A stretch of DNA of 64,000 nt. Origin: Streptomyces sp. DT2A-34. GTDB lineage: Bacteria > Actinomycetota > Actinomycetes > Streptomycetales > Streptomycetaceae. Positions 60,290 to 64,000 of this stretch are shown piece after piece. The stretch spans positions 4,444,001 to 4,508,000 of the forward strand of contig NZ_JASTWJ010000001.1 of assembly GCF_030499515.1 (NCBI RefSeq), in the 5' to 3' direction. The notes under the pieces were generated by a model. The model was not told the DNA's origin and did no database searches. It saw only the letters and a program-made list of their open reading frames with translations. How positions within the stretch are numbered: position 1 is the first letter of the stretch; every line of letters begins with the position of its first letter. The position numbers were made by a program, and so were the translations under genes.

Positions 60290-61069
60290 ATGTCTGAGGA
60301 CCCCATTCAGTACACCGGCACTGGTTCCGAGACCGATCCGATTACGGTTTCTACTCGCCAGCCCGCCCCCGATCAGGTTGACGTCGCTGTCGCTGGTCTG
60401 GCCCGTACCGCCAGGGCTCACGCGGCTGCATTCAGCGACACAGCCGACATGAGCAGCAACCTTCCCGCTGACCTACGGGACATCGTGCGGGATGCGTCTA
60501 TGGCGATCACTGGCACGCTGAACACCGCCATGGAGGCACAGCGCAAGGCGCACAGCTTCCGAAATGACCTCACGCTGTACCCCCAGGGGCGCGAAATGCT
60601 CGCGGGGGAAGCCATCAAGACGGCTGCCGATAAGGTCACGCAGTCGTTCGAGCAGGCTGATACTCAAATTGAGGTCGCCACGGCACTGAGCTATGAGGCT
60701 GCTCGCCCGCGAATTGCGCCGGACGATGCCATGCCCGCTCGCGCTGATTTGGTCATGCTGACGCAGCGCAACGCCAACGACACCGGAGCCCTGGTCAACA
60801 CCATGAAGCGGCTTGCCCAGCGGAATGACGGGGTCGGCGCGCTGGTTGCCGATCAGGGTTTCCTTGCGGATTTCATCGACGCGCATGGGATTGACCCGCA
60901 GATGCGTGCGGCGATTCTGACGATGGTGAGCGCTGAGGTAGTTCAGGCTGCTGCGAAGAGCGGCGATCCGAGGCGTTCTGCTGCTGCTCGCACGAATCTG
61001 GCGCTGATAGAGCTGCGTAAGGCTCGAATTGCTGCCGATTCCTACACTCGGCACGTTCTTCAGCGCTGA
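60290..61069 (+). CDS. Hypothetical helical protein, 259 aa
   Basis: ATG 60290 follows AAAAGGATC. The first 40 residues are polar; the rest is nearly all alpha-helix, rich in Ala, Asp and Arg, with no Cys or membrane span. Segment LVMLTQRNANDTGALVNTMKRLAQRNDGVGALVADQGFL is characteristic. The composition resembles scaffold or capsid-remodelling proteins, but there is no sequence evidence for such a role. A terminator follows. Confidence 0.65.
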   Translation: MSEDPIQYTGTGSETDPITVSTRQPAPDQVDVAVAGLARTARAHAAAFSDTADMSSNLPADLRDIVRDASMAITGTLNTAMEAQRKAHSFRNDLTLYPQGREMLAGEAIKTAADKVTQSFEQADTQIEVATALSYEAARPRIAPDDAMPARADLVMLTQRNANDTGALVNTMKRLAQRNDGVGALVADQGFLADFIDAHGIDPQMRAAILTMVSAEVVQAAAKSGDPRRSAAARTNLALIELRKARIAADSYTRHVLQR

Positions 61070-61093
61070 TCACCTACGGAAAGTCGCATGTGG

Positions 61094-61121
61094 GGGCCCC
61101 TGGCTGCTGCGCTAGGGGCCC
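61094..61121 (+). terminator. Terminator after the 259-aa gene
   Basis: GGGCCCCT (61094-61101) and AGGGGCCC (61114-61121) form a perfect 8-bp stem 25 bp past the stop, followed by TCTGC. Confidence 0.7.
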
Positions 61122-61155
61122 TCTGCGGAGGGAGAGTGGTCAGGGTGAGCAACTC

Positions 61156-61209
61156 ATGACTACGACTGAGACTCTCGCTCTGCATTACGCGAATGCACGC
61201 GCTGAGTGA
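61156..61209 (+). CDS. Possible 17-residue peptide
   Basis: ATG 61156 begins a short frame encoding MTTTETLALHYANARAE, ending TGA at 61207-61209. GGAGGGAG lies about 20 bp upstream. It may be a leader peptide or chance. Confidence 0.25.
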   Translation: MTTTETLALHYANARAE

Positions 61210-61223
61210 CCATCCCTACCCCA

Positions 61224-61256
61224 CCCCCTGGGGGATGACCCCTTGACCCCCTGGGG
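61224..61256. repeat. Pair of CCCCCTGGGGG palindromes
   Basis: CCCCCTGGGGG at 61224-61234 and CCCCCTGGGG at 61247-61256 are spaced 23 bp apart, about two helical turns, upstream of the small-terminase-like gene. This could be an operator pair, an origin element or a packaging site. Confidence 0.5.
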
Positions 61257-61365
61257 ACGTTGAGCGCGGGGGAGCGCGCTGTCAGGTCGGCTCGGGCGGA
61301 AATACGGAGCGTGTTCAAAAACCGCCGTTCGCAATCAATCCGTAACCAATCAGAGGTAACTCACC

Positions 61366-61707
61366 GTGAATAACGAGAATCTGCGCCGGGGTCGTTCCCG
61401 CCCTGGTCTTCAGCGTACGGTACTGCCCGCCGAATGCGACCTGCCAACCCCGGTTCCACCTGCCCGCGCTGAGTCCTGGTCCGATGACCAGATAGCCCGA
61501 TGGGTCGAGTTGTGGCATGGCCCGAGCGCCAATCTATGGGACGAATCAGCGCGCGGAATGGTCGCCCTGCTGGTCGAGCTTGAGGCACTCGGGACGAACG
61601 TGAATGCAGCGCAACTCACCGAAGTGCGCCGGATATCCGAAACGCTCCTACTCACTCCCGGCTCACTGTCTGCCGCTGGCTATGCGCTGCCAGGGTGGCC
61701 GACATGA
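61366..61707 (+). CDS. Small-terminase-like protein (TerS)
   Basis: A 113-residue protein from GTG 61366. The pattern LPAECDLPTPVPPARAESW then IARWVELWHGPSANLW, a helix, and AQLTEVRRISETLLLTPGSL matches the layout of actinophage small terminases: Pro-rich start, W-x3-W followed by SP/GPxAxxW, then EIR/EVR and LTP near the end. The homology is judged from pattern alone. Small terminases choose the DNA to be packaged; in satellites a private TerS redirects a helper phage. Its stop overlaps the next start (ATGA). No large terminase follows. Confidence 0.5.
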   Translation: MNNENLRRGRSRPGLQRTVLPAECDLPTPVPPARAESWSDDQIARWVELWHGPSANLWDESARGMVALLVELEALGTNVNAAQLTEVRRISETLLLTPGSLSAAGYALPGWPT

Positions 61708-61880
61708 GCGCGCGTCGCCGAGCAATCGCAGCGCGAAACGCCGAGCCGCCTAGCGCGGATAATCGCCCTGCCGCAGGCCCCTGGAACGACCGCGATAGTT
61801 CCGGGTGGACCATTTGCGAGCGCCGCAACTTCGGCATACAGCCCGGTACTTCCTGCCTGCGCTGTCGGCTGAGCGTGTAG
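61704..61880 (+). CDS. Small Cys-containing protein, 58 aa
   Basis: ATG 61704 overlaps the stop of the TerS-like gene, so it is translationally coupled. The N-terminus is basic (MSARRRAIAARN). The C-terminus has three Cys (ICERRNFGIQPGTSCLRCRL), compatible with a small zinc site. Function unknown. Confidence 0.5.
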   Translation: MSARRRAIAARNAEPPSADNRPAAGPWNDRDSSGWTICERRNFGIQPGTSCLRCRLSV

Positions 61881-61899
61881 CGCGACCACATACCAAGTC

Positions 61900-61929
61900 G
61901 CCCTCGATTCTCTCGCTGGAGTCGGGGGC
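61900..61929 (+). terminator. Terminator or attenuator before the DUF2637 gene
   Basis: GCCCTCGATTC (61900-61910) pairs with GAGTCGGGGGC (61919-61929), with two G-U pairs, then TTTCTC. It lies only 25 bp before the next ATG. The same 3' arm, GAGTCGGGGGCTTTC, recurs in the terminator at 62747-62798. Confidence 0.6.
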
Positions 61930-61954
61930 TTTCTCGTACCTGAAAGAGCGTCAG

Positions 61955-62566
61955 ATGACCGTTGCCAACCTCGCCCGCTATGCCGCCTTGCTCGCTGCCA
62001 TGTTCATCAGCTTCAGCACGCAGCAGCAGCTAGCCGTTTCGCACGGAGTGCCTGAGTGGCCGTCATACGCCGTGCCCGTGGCCATCGACCTGTTCCTAGT
62101 CTGGGCTGTCCGGTCACGCCGTGACATTGCGCTGGCCGTGTCCGTAGCCGTGTCCGCGAACGTGGCTGGTGTCCTTTCCAGCGAAAGCCTGCACGCCGTA
62201 GGCACTTGGGTGTCCGCAGCGCTGCACGCCGTATTCCCACTGACCGTCTGGCGAATGCACCGACCAGCGAAGCCGCGTACGCCCGCTGAGGCCCCTGAAG
62301 GCGAGCCGCTGGCCATTCCCTTGCCCGAGCCCGCGCTAGCGCTTCCTGTGCCCGCCGAGAGCCTGCCGGACAGCTGGCCGGACGATGACCTGTGGGCGGA
62401 CTTTGAAGCGGTCAGCGAGACGGCCACCCCGCCGAAGCCTGATGAAGTCCGGGCGGTCATCGCTGAGTTGAAGTCCACGCATGGCCGTGCAACCGGTCAG
62501 ATGCTGGCCGACCACTACGGCGTGAGTCCGCGTACTGGCCGCCGCTATTTGACGCTGGCCGGTTGA
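61955..62566 (+). CDS. DUF2637-like membrane protein with C-terminal HTH
   Basis: A 203-residue protein starting MTVANLARYAALLAAMFISF, with GAAAGAG upstream. The first 110 residues contain about four membrane spans (AVPVAIDLFLVWAVRSRRDIALAVSVAVSAN, as in DUF2637/SpdB-like proteins of actinobacterial mobile elements). A Pro/Glu linker leads to a helix-turn-helix-like end (EVRAVIAELKSTHGRATGQMLADHYGVSPRTGRRYLTLAG). The combination suggests a membrane-tethered DNA-binding protein. Its role in the element is unknown. Confidence 0.72.
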   Translation: MTVANLARYAALLAAMFISFSTQQQLAVSHGVPEWPSYAVPVAIDLFLVWAVRSRRDIALAVSVAVSANVAGVLSSESLHAVGTWVSAALHAVFPLTVWRMHRPAKPRTPAEAPEGEPLAIPLPEPALALPVPAESLPDSWPDDDLWADFEAVSETATPPKPDEVRAVIAELKSTHGRATGQMLADHYGVSPRTGRRYLTLAG

Positions 62567-62587
62567 CCAACCCACTAAGGAGAACCC

Positions 62588-62740
62588 GTGACCATCCGCC
62601 GTATCCGAGTCCGACTCTGGGAATCCGAGTTCGAGACCCTTGCCCGCCTCGCCGAGGAATCCGGCCGGACCTTCAATGACGTAATGCGCGATGCGCTCCG
62701 CCAGCACGCTGAGGAGTACGACAGCGACGAGAGCGCCTAG
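62588..62740 (+). CDS. Ribbon-helix-helix protein, 50 aa
   Basis: GTG 62588 follows AAGGAG. The product MTIRRIRVRLWESEFETLAR with LAEESGRTFNDVMRDALRQH fits the CopG/Arc fold: a short strand of alternating residues, then two helices. It is probably a DNA-binding repressor for the element or a partition-type factor. It ends at a strong terminator and is convergent with the XRE gene. Confidence 0.7.
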   Translation: MTIRRIRVRLWESEFETLARLAEESGRTFNDVMRDALRQHAEEYDSDESA

Positions 62741-62746
62741 CACATG

Positions 62747-62798
62747 GCCCCTGGCTTCGCCGACCCTGGATCACTCAGGGAGACGCGGAGTCGGGGGC
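62747..62798 (+). terminator. Strong two-part terminator
   Basis: GCCCCTGGCTTCGC (62747-62760) pairs with GCGGAGTCGGGGGC (62785-62798) using three G-U pairs, and the interior CCCTG/CAGGG makes a second stem; TTTCGTATT follows. It ends the plus-strand operon, and in reverse it may also stop the XRE transcript. Confidence 0.8.
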
Positions 62799-62806
62799 TT
62801 TCGTAT

Positions 62807-63778
62807 TCAACGTGCCGCCTGTGCCCGTTTCAGCGCGTCACGGTGTTCCCATGTCCAAGGAGCGTCACGTAGCTCCGCAGGAAGCCCGGCAAGTCCCGCC
62901 GTGATGTGGTCGGCGGCATCCGCATGCCGTCCGAGTCCAAGGTTCGCGAGACCCATATTCAGCCGGTTGAACTCAGGCGTAAGCCAGTACGCCGTTTCCG
63001 GGGGAGGAATCGCCGCCGCTTTGTCGGTCAGTCGCTCCGCGTTTTCAACCATGCGCAGCGCATCGTCATGCGCCCCCAGTTCGGCCATGCCTGCGGCAGC
63101 CTGCAACATGTCGCCGAGTCGTTGCGCGGGATGAGCCCCTGGCGTGAATGCTGCTGCCGCGTACCAGCGTGCTACTCCGTCCGGCCTTGCCTGCTGTCGC
63201 GCGAGGTATCCCCGGAAGTTCAGTGCTTGCGCTGCCAGCGTGCCATTCCCGATTTCGTCGGCCAACTCCACAGCTTCGTTCAGCAGTCGCACGGCTTCGG
63301 TGTCTTGCCGATCCTGCGCCAACAGCCATCCGCCGAACTGAACGTATTCCGATGCAACTTCCGCGAGCCTGTCACGCTGCGGTCCCCTGGCGCCTTTCAG
63401 TAGCCGGAGTACTTCGTTCATTTGCGCTGTCGTCGCTGGAATAACGCTGCGAGGCTGCGCCGTGTCATCGAGTCGGCGGTAGGCGGCGAGCACACCAGCC
63501 AGCGCGTCAACGGTCCCGGCGTCCAAACGCGACGGATTCGCGGCACTTCGCTTCACGCGCTCGCTGTCGTCGTCATCAAGCACTGTTGCAGCAAGCGCGC
63601 CGTCTGCCCCTACAAGGGAATCCAGCGAGGATGCCAATTTTGCCGACGGCTTCTGTTTTCCGTTGAACACTCGGGATAGGTAGGCCACGTCGTAATTCAT
63701 GGCGCGAGCGGCAGCCTTCATCGAATATCCGCTGTCCCGTAGCGCCCGGCGGGCAAGATCAGCAAAGTTGTCACGCAT
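62807..63778 (-). CDS. XRE-family regulator with TPR-like C-terminus
   Basis: A 323-residue protein. I start at ATG 63778 (MRDNFADLARRALRDSG) with a GAGG ten bases upstream; the frame extends to 63823. Residues 5-60 are a helix-turn-helix (MKAAARAMNYDVAYLSRVFNGKQKPS). The remaining 260 residues are helical repeats of TPR type (LLNEAVELADEIGNGTLAAQALNFRGYLARQ). Such proteins are common Streptomyces regulators, often responsive to a peptide or small ligand. Its divergent orientation and the operator-like repeats at its start suit an element immunity or induction regulator. Confidence 0.85.
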   Translation of the reverse strand: MRDNFADLARRALRDSGYSMKAAARAMNYDVAYLSRVFNGKQKPSAKLASSLDSLVGADGALAATVLDDDDSERVKRSAANPSRLDAGTVDALAGVLAAYRRLDDTAQPRSVIPATTAQMNEVLRLLKGARGPQRDRLAEVASEYVQFGGWLLAQDRQDTEAVRLLNEAVELADEIGNGTLAAQALNFRGYLARQQARPDGVARWYAAAAFTPGAHPAQRLGDMLQAAAGMAELGAHDDALRMVENAERLTDKAAAIPPPETAYWLTPEFNRLNMGLANLGLGRHADAADHITAGLAGLPAELRDAPWTWEHRDALKRAQAAR

Positions 63779-63792
63779 CGTGAACCTCGGCG

Positions 63793-63835
63793 GGTTGACT
63801 GGTGTTACTCCCATGGTAGTCAACCCTGGTCAACT
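63793..63835. promoter_or_regulatory. GTTGAC-type operator cluster at a divergent promoter
   Basis: GGTTGACT (63793-63800) and AGTCAACC (63818-63825) are a perfect inverted repeat with a 17-bp spacer, and a third copy, GGTCAACT, is at 63828-63835. They lie immediately upstream of the XRE gene and before the rightward gene at 63900, so the XRE protein is the likely ligand. Confidence 0.6.
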
Positions 63836-63899
63836 CCCGCGTAGCGCTTGCAGGTCGAAGCATGGACGTATGACGGGAGCCGACGAGGGGACAGCGACC

Positions 63900-64000
63900 A
63901 TGGCGAGCCAAACCACGGCGGATACGGACGCGCGACGGCATGAGTACACGACGTACAGCCCGCCCGGCGAGAAGTGCCGGAAGTGCCTTAAGCCGTTCAA
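63900..64000 (+). CDS. 5' end of a Cys-x2-Cys protein (partial)
   Basis: ATG 63900 follows GAGGGGACAGC. The visible 33 residues end CRKCLKPF at the window edge and include a CxxC knuckle, possibly the first half of a zinc finger. The gene runs out of the window and starts the rightward operon controlled by the divergent region. Function unknown. Confidence 0.55.
   Translation, partial: MASQTTADTDARRHEYTTYSPPGEKCRKCLKPF

Larger units (their letters stand above)
55291..64000. mobile_element. Integrated element with serine integrase, D5 helicase and TerS-like gene (continues past window)
   Basis: From the DUF4177 start onward the DNA has visibly lower GC and more A/T third positions than the chromosome. 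Genes in order: serine integrase, four small unknowns or regulators, D5/P4-type helicase, two unknowns, a small-terminase-like protein, a Cys-containing peptide, a DUF2637 protein, a ribbon-helix-helix protein, a divergent XRE regulator, and a partial Cys-x2-Cys protein. There is no capsid, portal, tail, lysis or large-terminase gene in this part, and no FtsK-like transfer gene. A phage satellite is the leading interpretation; a prophage arm or another integrative element remains possible. Confidence 0.7.

Noticed and set aside
1..64000. CRISPR array
   Set aside because: The repeats found (22, 30, 42 and 43 bp) are either contiguous or in coding frames and lack unique spacers of constant length; no cas genes are present.
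55291..64000. Actinomycete integrative conjugative element (AICE)
   Set aside because: No FtsK/TraB-like transfer gene, RepSA or tyrosine integrase is visible; the D5 helicase and TerS-like gene point to phage biology. Not fully excluded because the right end is missing.
1..64000. Secondary-metabolite gene cluster
   Set aside because: No polyketide synthase, non-ribosomal peptide synthetase, terpene or RiPP genes are present; the acsA gene is primary metabolism.

Overview
The window is chromosomal DNA from a Streptomyces-type actinomycete. The base composition is very GC-rich, GTG and TTG starts are common, and the order of housekeeping genes (holB, a tmk fusion, topA, hppA, an anti-sigma kinase, bldG, a Tad pilus cluster, acsA, nth, crp) is the one I recall around bldG and crp in S. 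coelicolor. That synteny is from memory; all gene calls rest on the proteins themselves.

Layout. Positions 1-6290 form an accessory region at the 3' side of a tRNA-Thr gene. It holds a STAND/NB-ARC ATPase with TPR repeats, two unrecognised genes and one gene broken by a single-base frameshift. Positions 6600-23000 carry core genes on the minus strand: a tripeptidyl-aminopeptidase-like lipoprotein, DNA polymerase III delta-prime, a three-part thymidylate kinase, topoisomerase I, a methyltransferase, a proton-pumping pyrophosphatase and the bldG anti-anti-sigma/anti-sigma pair. A DUF1998 helicase follows on the plus strand. Its 3' end runs into GC-rich repeats that are interrupted by an IS110-family element with a structured, bridge-RNA-like non-coding end. 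Positions 27460-33700 are a minus-strand Tad/Flp pilus operon (ssd, tadA, tadB, tadC, DUF4244 pilin-like, two TadE-like proteins) that contains several in-frame tandem repeats.

Positions 34270-55315 return to core metabolism and regulation: a HAD phosphatase, a probable 6S RNA, a degenerate Fic-like protein, a CooC-like ATPase, a deacetylase-fold lipoprotein, a SulP-carbonic anhydrase fusion, acetyl-CoA synthetase preceded by a leader peptide that copies its own N-terminus, NhaA, a MarP-like protease, two NUDIX proteins, endonuclease III, Crp, an MBL hydrolase, a nucleotidyltransferase and RidA.

From about 55290 to the right edge lies an integrated mobile element of visibly lower GC. A large serine integrase sits exactly at the start codon of a DUF4177 gene. 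Behind it come a D5/P4-type helicase, a protein resembling phage small terminase, a DUF2637 membrane protein, a ribbon-helix-helix protein and a divergent XRE regulator. No capsid, tail or large-terminase gene is visible in the 8.7 kb present. Integrase, replication helicase and small terminase without structural genes is the gene set of a phage satellite, and this element is the best candidate for an undescribed system here. The right end is not in the window, so a conventional prophage or another integrative element is not excluded.
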